Made by a program: the position numbers and the translations under genes. This document shows, piece after piece, positions 34,243 to 40,834 of a DNA stretch of 64,000 nt. Numbering within the stretch: the first letter of the stretch is position 1; the number at the start of each line of letters is the position of its first letter. Source of the DNA: Ardenticatenaceae bacterium (GTDB taxonomy: Bacteria > Chloroflexota > Anaerolineae > Promineifilales > Promineifilaceae); the NCBI GenBank assembly GCA_020634455.1, contig JACKBQ010000001.1:2542001-2606000 (forward strand), in the 5' to 3' direction. The notes under the pieces are model-generated. The model had not been told where the DNA came from. It saw only the letters and a program-made list of their open reading frames with translations, and ran no database searches.

Positions 34243-35075
34243 TTGTCTTTGCTCCCTAACCAACTTGCCGCTTTTCGATGAATATCAAGGGCCATTTTGT
34301 CTGGTTGGAAAAATTTTTCATCAGGCAAATTAATAGGTTGCCCATCAAATTGCTGATATTCGGTTGCTCTCAAAGTAGGTGCAACTCTTACCTGCATGGT
34401 TTTAGTATCAACCACAATCAACTGTTTCTCGAAAAGTTTATGAATGTCCGCTCTTAACAGAATCCCGTTGGAGGGGTGATTGGTTTCGATCCCTTTGTAC
34501 GGGATGATATGTGCTGCCTCAAGAGCTTCCTGTATTGAAGTTCCAGAAACGGCACATTGTCCGTCATAACTTAGCAAAAGAGTTTTTCGGAAATTTCTTT
34601 GACCTACTCGGCGAACTATAGCACTCACAAATCTTTCTCTGCGATCTTGTATATTTGTAGCATCGAAGTTCTGTAAATTGATTGCCTCTGGCAAATCTAA
34701 AAGCCATTCTTCAAATTTTGAGGGTGATATTTCACCCAAATATTGTTTGCCTTTATCGGAGATTTGCCACACAGTCTGATTGACATTTTGTCCAGGCCGA
34801 TTTATCCGAATCCAGTCTCTTCTTGCATAAGTATTACCATCTGCTAATTTTCCAAATGGTCGTTGAAGCCAGTTTCGCTCATCACACATGTATATCAACG
34901 CCCAGCGAACAGTATCAGACAAGGATTTATCGTTTTCTATGCTGAATACATTTGCAAGATAATCCTTACCAGCAGGAATCAGCTCCTCCGTTGTGGCAAA
35001 TCCACTTGGTTGCATCACTGTTAAAAGCAATAGCAACATTTCAAGTTCATCTGTACGAAAACGATCTTTCATCAA
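34239..35075 (-). CDS. HNH endonuclease inside the HerA-NurA operon
   Basis: A 278-residue protein. The C-terminal part is an HNH_2-type nuclease: VGQRNFRKTLLLSY, CAVSG, LEAAHIIPY (first His), then NHPSNGILLRADIHKLF with the Asn and last His. The N-terminal 110 residues are likely a winged-helix DNA-binding or restriction-like recognition domain. The gene is much more AT-rich than its neighbours and has no ACGGCCGT word, so it was probably acquired by transfer. Yet it starts 12 bases after nurA and overlaps the next gene by ATGA, which shows functional integration. It may cut DNA loaded by HerA. Target unknown. Confidence 0.85.
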   Translation of the reverse strand: MMKDRFRTDELEMLLLLLTVMQPSGFATTEELIPAGKDYLANVFSIENDKSLSDTVRWALIYMCDERNWLQRPFGKLADGNTYARRDWIRINRPGQNVNQTVWQISDKGKQYLGEISPSKFEEWLLDLPEAINLQNFDATNIQDRRERFVSAIVRRVGQRNFRKTLLLSYDGQCAVSGTSIQEALEAAHIIPYKGIETNHPSNGILLRADIHKLFEKQLIVVDTKTMQVRVAPTLRATEYQQFDGQPINLPDEKFFQPDKMALDIHRKAASWLGSKDK

Positions 35076-35087
35076 TAAACCTAAATC

Positions 35088-36302
35088 TTAAAATCCCTCA
35101 TGGCGGGTACGGCCGCCTCGCGCTGCGTTCTTACTATCCAGCTTGGAGGTAATGTCGTTGCTGATGCCGTGCCGCTCCATGATGACGTCAATCATGAAGT
35201 TGAGTTCGCTGGCGTCTTGCCGCCCGACAACGGCCATCTCGTCGGCGCGGGCGATGACGTAGGGGTAGTTGCCCAGGATGCGGCATTGATCGATGAGGAG
35301 GCTGTGAACGGCCGTTACCGCCCCATCATCCTCCGCCACCCACCGGGGAATATCCACCCGGGCAATGTTCTGCCCCGACAGCCCCGGATTCAGGTAGAAA
35401 AAGCAAACCTCATTGGCTGCATCCTGAGCCATGAACACGTCGTTGGCGTCGGAAATGTTGGCAAAGACGGCGCTGCGCTCGCCCGGCCCCAAAATCTCGC
35501 CAAACACATCGGCGTCAGTTACGCCCTGCGTGGCTTTGCGCTGGCCGAGTTCCTTCCAATTAAACTGCGCATCCGACAAGCCAACAATGGAGCGCAGCAG
35601 CGTCATGACGGCGCTGGTGCCAGGGCGATCGATGTAGCCGCAGAGCAGCGCACCTGCCTGATGAATGCCGGTCATGTGGCTGCCCCACTCGGTAACGGCC
35701 GTATTATCTGCCACCCCCGCCGACCCAATCGGCCAGTAGAGCAAACGCTGGTCTAAAATGGCCAGCAGCGGCGGGGCATTGTGCCTGTTTTCAACGGTTT
35801 TTCGCGCCAGCGTTTCAATTTCCTTGATATCCCGCTCAATACTCACCGCGCCGGGCGTGTCGTGGAAGCTGGCTATCGCTTCGTCGCTGTCCGGGTAGAA
35901 GATGTCTGGCTGGGAGAAGGTTTCGGGCGTACGGCCGCTGCCGTGATGGTAAATAATGCCGCCGACGTTGATCAGGTAGTACAGGTGCGCCGCATGGCGA
36001 TCTGGCATGATCTGGCTGCCGTCGGCGGCGATGATCGTGGCTTGCGCTGGCGGCGGCGGGGCGGGGATGTGGCTGTCGAGCGTTTCGTTTTCGGAAAACG
36101 GCCGTGCTGAGCGGTAATACTTTTCGTCGGATTTTTCTTTGGCGGTAGTGAGGGCTTGGGAAACGGCCGTCCAATTCGTGCGGTAGGTGTGCAGCGTGTC
36201 CAGCGCTTCGGCCACGCGCTCGCGGCGCTGGCTCAGGCGGCGGGCGGTGGTTTGGGCCATCTTTTCCAAATCTGCGGTTAACTTTTCAAATTCCAGGGTC
36301 AT
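35088..36302 (-). CDS. nurA: NurA-domain nuclease
   Basis: A 404-residue NurA protein. The catalytic Asp is in ATIIAADGSQI near residue 93, followed by further acidic residues in AILDQRLLYW, a middle region with DAANEV, and the C-terminal YPYVIARADEMAVV. N-terminal residues 1-60 are a coiled coil. NurA is a 5'-3' exonuclease and endonuclease that acts in complex with HerA, three genes downstream. It is the first gene of the operon. There is no ribosome binding site; a promoter ends seven bases before the ATG, so the mRNA is probably leaderless. Confidence 0.9.
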   Translation of the reverse strand: MTLEFEKLTADLEKMAQTTARRLSQRRERVAEALDTLHTYRTNWTAVSQALTTAKEKSDEKYYRSARPFSENETLDSHIPAPPPPAQATIIAADGSQIMPDRHAAHLYYLINVGGIIYHHGSGRTPETFSQPDIFYPDSDEAIASFHDTPGAVSIERDIKEIETLARKTVENRHNAPPLLAILDQRLLYWPIGSAGVADNTAVTEWGSHMTGIHQAGALLCGYIDRPGTSAVMTLLRSIVGLSDAQFNWKELGQRKATQGVTDADVFGEILGPGERSAVFANISDANDVFMAQDAANEVCFFYLNPGLSGQNIARVDIPRWVAEDDGAVTAVHSLLIDQCRILGNYPYVIARADEMAVVGRQDASELNFMIDVIMERHGISNDITSKLDSKNAARGGRTRHEGF

Positions 36303-36309
36303 GGGCGCT

Positions 36310-36338
36310 ATTGTAAACCTTTCTCAAACTGGCGTAAA
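36310..36338 (-). promoter_or_regulatory. Promoter of the nurA operon, leaderless
   Basis: TTTACG, a 17-base spacer and TACAAT on the minus strand, seven bases before the nurA ATG. Confidence 0.6.
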
Positions 36339-36349
36339 CCAAAATATTT

Positions 36350-36416
36350 TACCGCAGAGCACGCGGAGGGCGCGGAGCTTTTCCGATTACCGATAACTGA
36401 TTACGGTTCACGGTAA
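36350..36416. repeat. Repeat of family E fused to family A
   Basis: ACCGCAGAGCACGCGGAG words (family E) followed by CCGATTACC words (family A). The complementary strand holds TCCGCGCCCT, the left half of the IS110 target. The right end supplies the C-terminal codons and stop of the DUF84 gene. Confidence 0.65.
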
Positions 36417-36928
36417 AGGTCTGGCGAAACAAAGGGGGCAAAGGCATAGGCGGTGGCTAAAGCAAAGGTTTCACCGCGCAGCACCAGGCCATTGGTGAGC
36501 GCCCCCACCGCGCCCCCTTTTTGCTTGGTGTTGTGATCGTCCAGCACCTCGTCCATCACGTGGCCGAGCTCGGTGCCAGCCAGCACTTTTTGGGCGATGT
36601 GGTCGGGTAGAGGTAAGCGCCCACCGCCGCCGATGCCGATACGGCCGTTCCTGTCCACCACCACCACCCAACCATGCAGCGTTAGGCCAAACGGTTCGGG
36701 ATGAACGCCGCCTTCCAGACCGACACCAAAATCGGCGTCCAGCGCGGCGCGGGCCGCAATGGCCCGATTGTGCGCCCCGACGCGCGTCTCTTCGTCGGTC
36801 ATCGGCATGTCGCTGACGCCGCTGGGGACGCTAATCGGCACAATTTCGGCCTCTGGCCAGATGCGGGTGATGGTTTGGCGAACGGCCGTAACCTTCACCG
36901 GATTTGTGGAACCAACAGCAATTTTCAT
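36401..36928 (-). CDS. DUF84 family inosine/xanthosine triphosphatase
   Basis: A 175-residue protein of the YjjX/DUF84 family. It begins MKIAVGSTNPVKVTAV, the nucleotide-binding signature, continues with GVSDMPMTDEET and GVGLEGGV, and has the catalytic-type GRIGIGGGG and LGHVMDEV. These enzymes hydrolyse ITP and XTP (non-canonical NTPs) to keep them out of nucleic acids. The start is set by the family N-terminus; the frame upstream is family-B repeat and no ribosome binding site is visible. The last residues (DLYREP) and stop come from a family-A repeat. Confidence 0.85.
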   Translation of the reverse strand: MKIAVGSTNPVKVTAVRQTITRIWPEAEIVPISVPSGVSDMPMTDEETRVGAHNRAIAARAALDADFGVGLEGGVHPEPFGLTLHGWVVVVDRNGRIGIGGGGRLPLPDHIAQKVLAGTELGHVMDEVLDDHNTKQKGGAVGALTNGLVLRGETFALATAYAFAPFVSPDLYREP

Positions 36929-36930
36929 GG

Positions 36931-37011
36931 GAGAAAGAGATTGGAGATTAGAGATTGGAGACTGAAAGAACGCGGTTGCTGATCTCCAGTCTCCAATCTC
37001 CAGTCTCCTCA
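36931..37011. repeat. Intergenic palindromic repeat, family B (GGAGATTAGAG words)
   Basis: Tandem words of the type AGATTGGAGATTAG and their mirror CTCCAATCTCCAGTCTCC. It starts right after the stop of the GbsR-like gene and reaches the DUF84 start. A second copy is at 52636-52703. Confidence 0.7.
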
Positions 37012-37548
37012 TTAGCCAATTTCTATTTTGGTAACAGAATCAAAATCGAGGGTTTCCTGGCCGCCCAGCACGGTTTCCAGCGCCATCTGGGCAAATTCAA
37101 AAAACGCTTGCAAGTCATCCATGCGCTCCAGGTAATATTTGGCCAGCTCCTGCTCTTCCGGGCTCAGCTGGTCGTTGGCCGATTGCAGCTTGGCCACGCT
37201 GTCGCCCAGCACTTGCAGGGCCAACTGCACTTCGCGCCGCTCGCGGCTGTCCAGCACGTTGCGGATCACCTGCCACAGGTCGGATTCGGCCTGGTAATAT
37301 TTTTTGCGCTCGCCGCGCATCCACACCTCGTTGGCCATGCCCCACCGCTCCAGGGCGCGCATATTCATGCTCACGGAGCCTTTGCTGATGCGCAGCGTGT
37401 CGGCCAGATCGTCCAGGGAGAGCGCTTCTGGACTCATGAGCAGCGTCCCGTAGAGCCGCCCCATCACTTCGCTAAAACCAAAAAAGCGGGCCAATCGACC
37501 CAAACCAGCCACCGTACTGTCGTTAACGGCCGTTATACTTTTGTGCAT
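37012..37548 (-). CDS. GbsR/MarR-like transcriptional regulator
   Basis: A 178-residue regulator. A winged helix-turn-helix covers about residues 30-90 (VMGRLYGTLL, LSLDDLADTLRISKGSVSMNMRALERWG), typical of the GbsR branch of MarR proteins. The C-terminal half is helical and acidic. The family controls choline and glycine betaine genes in Bacillus, but no such genes are adjacent, so the regulon is unknown. GGGGAAAAC precedes the ATG. Confidence 0.85.
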   Translation of the reverse strand: MHKSITAVNDSTVAGLGRLARFFGFSEVMGRLYGTLLMSPEALSLDDLADTLRISKGSVSMNMRALERWGMANEVWMRGERKKYYQAESDLWQVIRNVLDSRERREVQLALQVLGDSVAKLQSANDQLSPEEQELAKYYLERMDDLQAFFEFAQMALETVLGGQETLDFDSVTKIEIG

Positions 37549-37628
37549 CGTTTTCCCCTGCGTTCAGAACGTTTTGAATGTACCTGATGTTAGCAAAGTT
37601 GTGAACGTGCGTCAACAGGGGGGAGGCG

Positions 37629-37680
37629 CGTGAAAAGTGATAAGCGAAAAGTAAAAAGTAGACGCTCACTTTTCACTGGC
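37629..37680. repeat. Intergenic palindromic repeat, family C (AAGTGAAAAGT words)
   Basis: Words of the type GTGAAAAGT with the mirror ACTTTTCAC. It overlaps the end of pgeF and supplies its last codons and TGA stop. Other copies lie at 48319-48347 and 53690-53758. Confidence 0.7.
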
Positions 37681-38472
37681 TTCTCCTAGCACAAAAATGG
37701 AACCGAACCGCCCCGTCTTGCCCCGCTCGGCGCGGTGGGAGAAGAAGAGGTCGGTGCGGTCGGCGGTGCAGAGGCCGGACAGCTCGATTTGTTGCACGCC
37801 TGCCTGCAAAAGCCGCTGGCGGTTGGCTTCGGGGAGATCGTAATGGTAACGGCCGTTTCCCTTCTCCCCTGGTTTTTTCAACAACAATTCCCACTCAGCA
37901 AACGCCGCCTGCACCTCGCTCACCAGCGGTTCAGCCACTTCGTAATTTTGCCAACTGATGCAGGGGCCAACTCCCGCCAGTAGCTCAGCCGGATTGCTGC
38001 CAAACTGCTGCTGCATGGCCCGCACCATCGCCCCCGGCAAATCCACCACGGTGCCTTGCCAGCCCGCGTGCCCCAGCCCGATGGCGTGGTTGACCGGATC
38101 GACCAGCAAGATTGGCGTGCAGTCGGCAAAGTTCATCGTCAGGGCGCAGCCCGGTTCGTTGGTGATGATGGCGTCAAAATGCTCCATCCAGGTGCCGTTG
38201 TTGGACTGCGTTACGCGGGCTACGGCGCTGCCGTGCACCAGATGAGCGTGGACGACGGTGTCGTTTTGCCGGCCAAACAGCCCAAACGCTTTGGCCCGAT
38301 TGGCGTAAACGGCCGGTTTCTCATCCGGTACGCTCACACTCAAATTTAACGAATCGTGCGGTGGCTGGCTTACTCCGCCCTGGCGGGAGAAGATGGCGTG
38401 CTGGATACGGCCGTACCCGCCAAAGCTCTCAAACTCAAAATAAATAATGCCTGCTGCTTCTTTCTGTATCAT
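37666..38472 (-). CDS. pgeF: Peptidoglycan editing factor PgeF (YfiH/laccase domain)
   Basis: A 268-residue copper/zinc-type YfiH protein, full length. The metal ligands lie in HAHLVHGS, the Cys-containing NFADCTPILLVDP, and GLGHAGWQGTVVDLPG; the C-terminal LCTADRTDLFFSHR is also typical. PgeF removes wrongly incorporated residues from muropeptides; some homologues have polyphenol oxidase or nucleoside-processing activity. The last codons and stop come from a family-C repeat. IS110 has inserted upstream of this gene and could affect its promoter. Confidence 0.9.
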   Translation of the reverse strand: MIQKEAAGIIYFEFESFGGYGRIQHAIFSRQGGVSQPPHDSLNLSVSVPDEKPAVYANRAKAFGLFGRQNDTVVHAHLVHGSAVARVTQSNNGTWMEHFDAIITNEPGCALTMNFADCTPILLVDPVNHAIGLGHAGWQGTVVDLPGAMVRAMQQQFGSNPAELLAGVGPCISWQNYEVAEPLVSEVQAAFAEWELLLKKPGEKGNGRYHYDLPEANRQRLLQAGVQQIELSGLCTADRTDLFFSHRAERGKTGRFGSIFVLGEASEK

Positions 38473-38493
38473 ATTTTGCTAGATGCCGGATTT

Positions 38494-38559
38494 TTACCGC
38501 AGAGCACGCGGAAGACGCAGAGGTTTCATATAATTTTGCCTCTGCGTTCTCCGCGCCCT
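38494..38559. repeat. Family-E repeat interrupted by IS110
   Basis: ACCGCAGAGCACGCGG with the mirror CCTCTGCG and CTCCGCGCCCT. The missing right end, CTCTGCGGTTAG, is found on the other side of the IS110 element at 39785. Confidence 0.75.
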
Positions 38560-38571
38560 TGTATGTTTAAA

Positions 38572-38760
38572 AGTGAGAGATAATCAACGTATACAGATTA
38601 TTTCTCAAGCAGCCGGGAGATGTTCGTTCGCGCTCTAAGTCCTGGAACTCGTCGCAGAGATTAACACCCCGGCTGCACACTCTATCAAGAGGACGGACGG
38701 TATCTGAAGCCACCCTCAGGGTTGAGCTTGTATTAGCAAGAAGGTTCGCTGGATAGAGTT
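38572..38760 (+). ncRNA. Predicted IS110 bridge RNA
   Basis: Three hairpins in the order known for bridge RNAs. A 5' stem-loop: GAGATAATC with GATTATTTCTC (38576-38606). A target-binding loop closed by GCAGCCGGG / CCCGGCTGC (38609-38676), containing TTCGCGCTCT (38627-38636), which matches the left target TCCGCGCCCT with two wobbles, and CGCAGAG (38653-38659), the complement of the right target CTCTGCG. A donor-binding loop closed by CTCTATC / GATAGAG (38680-38758), containing CGGTATCT (38698-38705), identical to the element's right end plus core, and CAAG (38737-38740), complementary to the core plus left end CTTG. Confidence 0.85.
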
Positions 38761-38785
38761 TAGCCCAATCCAAAGGAACGGTTGC

Positions 38786-39769
38786 ATGTTAACCATCAGT
38801 CTCGGCATAGACGTAGCAAAAGATAAACTGGATGTTGCCTTGTATCAGGCGGACAAATACAAACTCGCCTGCTTCAGTAACGATAAGGACGGCTGGCGTC
38901 GGCTGACCCGGTGGCTAAAGAAACAGAAAGCCAAAGGGGTTCACGTCTGCCTTGAAGCCACCGGTCGCTATGGTGAGGGCGTGGCATGGTATCTGCACCA
39001 ACACGGTTATCCGGTTAGTGTCGTCAATCCGGCCCGCATCAAGGCTTATGCCCAAAGCCAATTGCAGCGCAACAAGACAGACCGGCAAGATGCCCAGGTG
39101 ATTGCCCACTTCTGCGCCACACAGAATCCTGACTTATGGACACCACCTGCGCCAGAGATACAAGAGCTGCAAGCTCTGGTCCGTCGGCTAGAAACATTGA
39201 AAGCTAGTCGAACACGTGAACTCAATCGGCAGCAGTCTGGTCTTACGTCCCAGACGGTTCTAGACGCTATTGAAGAACATATCACCTTTCTCAATACGCA
39301 GATTGCCGACATTGAGCAGCGGATTCGAGACCTGATTGACCAGCATCCTGACTTGCGGGAGCAAAAGGAGTTGCTGACGTCTATTCCCGGCATTGGTGAC
39401 ATCACAGCCGCCACTTTCCTGGCCGAAGTACCTGATGTTAGCCGCTTTGAGACAGCGGCTCAGTTGGCTGCCTATGCCGGACTCACGCCGCGCCGCCATG
39501 ATTCTGGCTCGTCTATTCATCGACGGGGTCGCCTGGTCAAAATTGGTAACAGCCGTTTTCGCACTGCCCTTTACTTCCCAGCTTTGACCGCCATGCGTCA
39601 CAATCCCATTGCCTGTGCCTTGGTGGCTCGACTAGAAGCTAGAGGCAAAAAGCGCATGACGATTGTTGGCGCTGTGATGCGCAAACTGGTTCATCTGGCT
39701 TTTGGGGTGCTCAAGCACCAACGGCCGTTTGACCCAGATTATCTTGTTAATGTACATGGTACCGCTTGA
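38786..39769 (+). CDS. IS110-family DEDD recombinase (transposase)
   Basis: A 327-residue intact transposase. The N-terminal RuvC-like DEDD domain shows GIDVAKDKLDVAL (first Asp), CLEATGRYGEGV (Glu), and NKTDRQDAQVIA (Asp pair). The C-terminal Transposase_20 domain begins LLTSIPGIGDITAATFLAEV and contains the conserved serine in RRHDSGSS. The enzyme joins donor and target DNA guided by the bridge RNA encoded immediately upstream. Compared with host genes it has a single CGGCCGT-like word near its end, in line with recent arrival. Confidence 0.95.
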   Translation: MLTISLGIDVAKDKLDVALYQADKYKLACFSNDKDGWRRLTRWLKKQKAKGVHVCLEATGRYGEGVAWYLHQHGYPVSVVNPARIKAYAQSQLQRNKTDRQDAQVIAHFCATQNPDLWTPPAPEIQELQALVRRLETLKASRTRELNRQQSGLTSQTVLDAIEEHITFLNTQIADIEQRIRDLIDQHPDLREQKELLTSIPGIGDITAATFLAEVPDVSRFETAAQLAAYAGLTPRRHDSGSSIHRRGRLVKIGNSRFRTALYFPALTAMRHNPIACALVARLEARGKKRMTIVGAVMRKLVHLAFGVLKHQRPFDPDYLVNVHGTA

Positions 39770-39800
39770 CTTTCAACACGGTATCTCTGCGGTTAGATTC

Positions 39801-40805
39801 TTATTTCCATTCGCGATTATGCCACTTTTGCAGCAGTTCGGCTTCGCGTTCGCGGCGCAGCCCGGCGCGCCACTCGTGGTCGGCGGGGCGGGTGGCTGCC
39901 CAGGTGAGGGTGTCGCGGATGGTTTCAGCCAACGGCCGTAACGCCAATCCATCGGCAAACGCTTTGTTACAGCTTACCAGATTGAACCCCGGCGCTTCGC
40001 TACCCACCCACAGCGGCAAATTCATCCAGGCAGACACCTCGTTTTCGGTCAAAAACGTTTCTTCTGCCCAGGTAAAAGTCGCATCGCTGCCCGAAACGTC
40101 CCGGCAGGTGGTCAGCACATCCGCCATCGTGAGCTGCCCCGGCTGCCCGGTGACGTTGTAGTCGCCCGATTTTCCCTGCGCAATCATGTGCAAAATCCAC
40201 AGTGCCAGATCGCGCACGTCGATAAACTGCACGGGATGGTCGGGCGCATCGGGGCCCAGCACCTCGCCGCCCTGGGCTACGCGGTGCGGCCAGTAGGTAA
40301 ATCGGTCAGACAAATCATATGGCCCCACGATGAGGCCCGCGCGCACGTTGAGCACGCGCCCCGGCATGGCGGCTTCGGCTGCTTGCTCACACAGCGCTTT
40401 CAGCGGGCCGTACGTCTCACCCGTCACTTCTTCCACCGATTCGTCTGGCATGGTGTCAACGGCCGTATCCTCTGCCACGCCCGGTTCAAGCATAGACGCC
40501 ATCGGGTAGACGGAAATGCTGGAGATAAACACATACTGTTGCACGGCGTCTTTCAGCTTTTCGGCCGAGTCGCGCACCAGCCGGGGCACGTAGCCACAGG
40601 TATCAATGACGGCATCGAAGGAACGGCCGTTCAACACAGCCAACCCGCCATCTCGATCACCAACCAGCGTTTCCACCTGCCCGCTGTACAAATCCGGGTT
40701 GCTGCGCCCGCGGTTAAACAGCGTTACCTCATGCCCTGCCGCCAGCGCCGCATCCACAATCGCCCGCCCCAAAAACCGTGTGCCGCCAATCAGTAAAAGC
40801 TTCAT
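39801..40805 (-). CDS. NAD-dependent epimerase/reductase (extended SDR)
   Basis: A 334-residue extended short-chain dehydrogenase-like protein. The Rossmann signature LLIGGTRFLGRAI is at the start (GGxxFxG type); a D-rich strand DAVIDTCGY follows and SSISVY and TYGPLK are the likely catalytic Ser and YxxxK segments. The variant GGTRFLG is typical of a subgroup related to plant chloroplast RNA-binding CSP41 and of sugar epimerase-like proteins; the substrate is unknown. GGGAGAATTAAG precedes the ATG. Confidence 0.82.
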   Translation of the reverse strand: MKLLLIGGTRFLGRAIVDAALAAGHEVTLFNRGRSNPDLYSGQVETLVGDRDGGLAVLNGRSFDAVIDTCGYVPRLVRDSAEKLKDAVQQYVFISSISVYPMASMLEPGVAEDTAVDTMPDESVEEVTGETYGPLKALCEQAAEAAMPGRVLNVRAGLIVGPYDLSDRFTYWPHRVAQGGEVLGPDAPDHPVQFIDVRDLALWILHMIAQGKSGDYNVTGQPGQLTMADVLTTCRDVSGSDATFTWAEETFLTENEVSAWMNLPLWVGSEAPGFNLVSCNKAFADGLALRPLAETIRDTLTWAATRPADHEWRAGLRREREAELLQKWHNREWK

Positions 40806-40834
40806 CTTAATTCTCCCTAGAACCGTTGGAATAC

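Larger units (their letters stand above)
38560..39786 (+). mobile_element. IS110-family insertion sequence
   Basis: About 1.23 kb with a DEDD recombinase and a 226-base noncoding left end. Boundaries were set by rebuilding the empty site: left flank CTCCGCGCC plus core CT plus right flank CTGCGGTT restores the family-E palindrome. The core CT stands at 38558-38559 and 39785-39786. There are no terminal inverted repeats, as usual in this family. Confidence 0.88.

Noticed and set aside
38486..38560. Region before IS110 as part of the IS left end
   Set aside because: It is the left part of a family-E repeat whose right end is found on the other side of the element.
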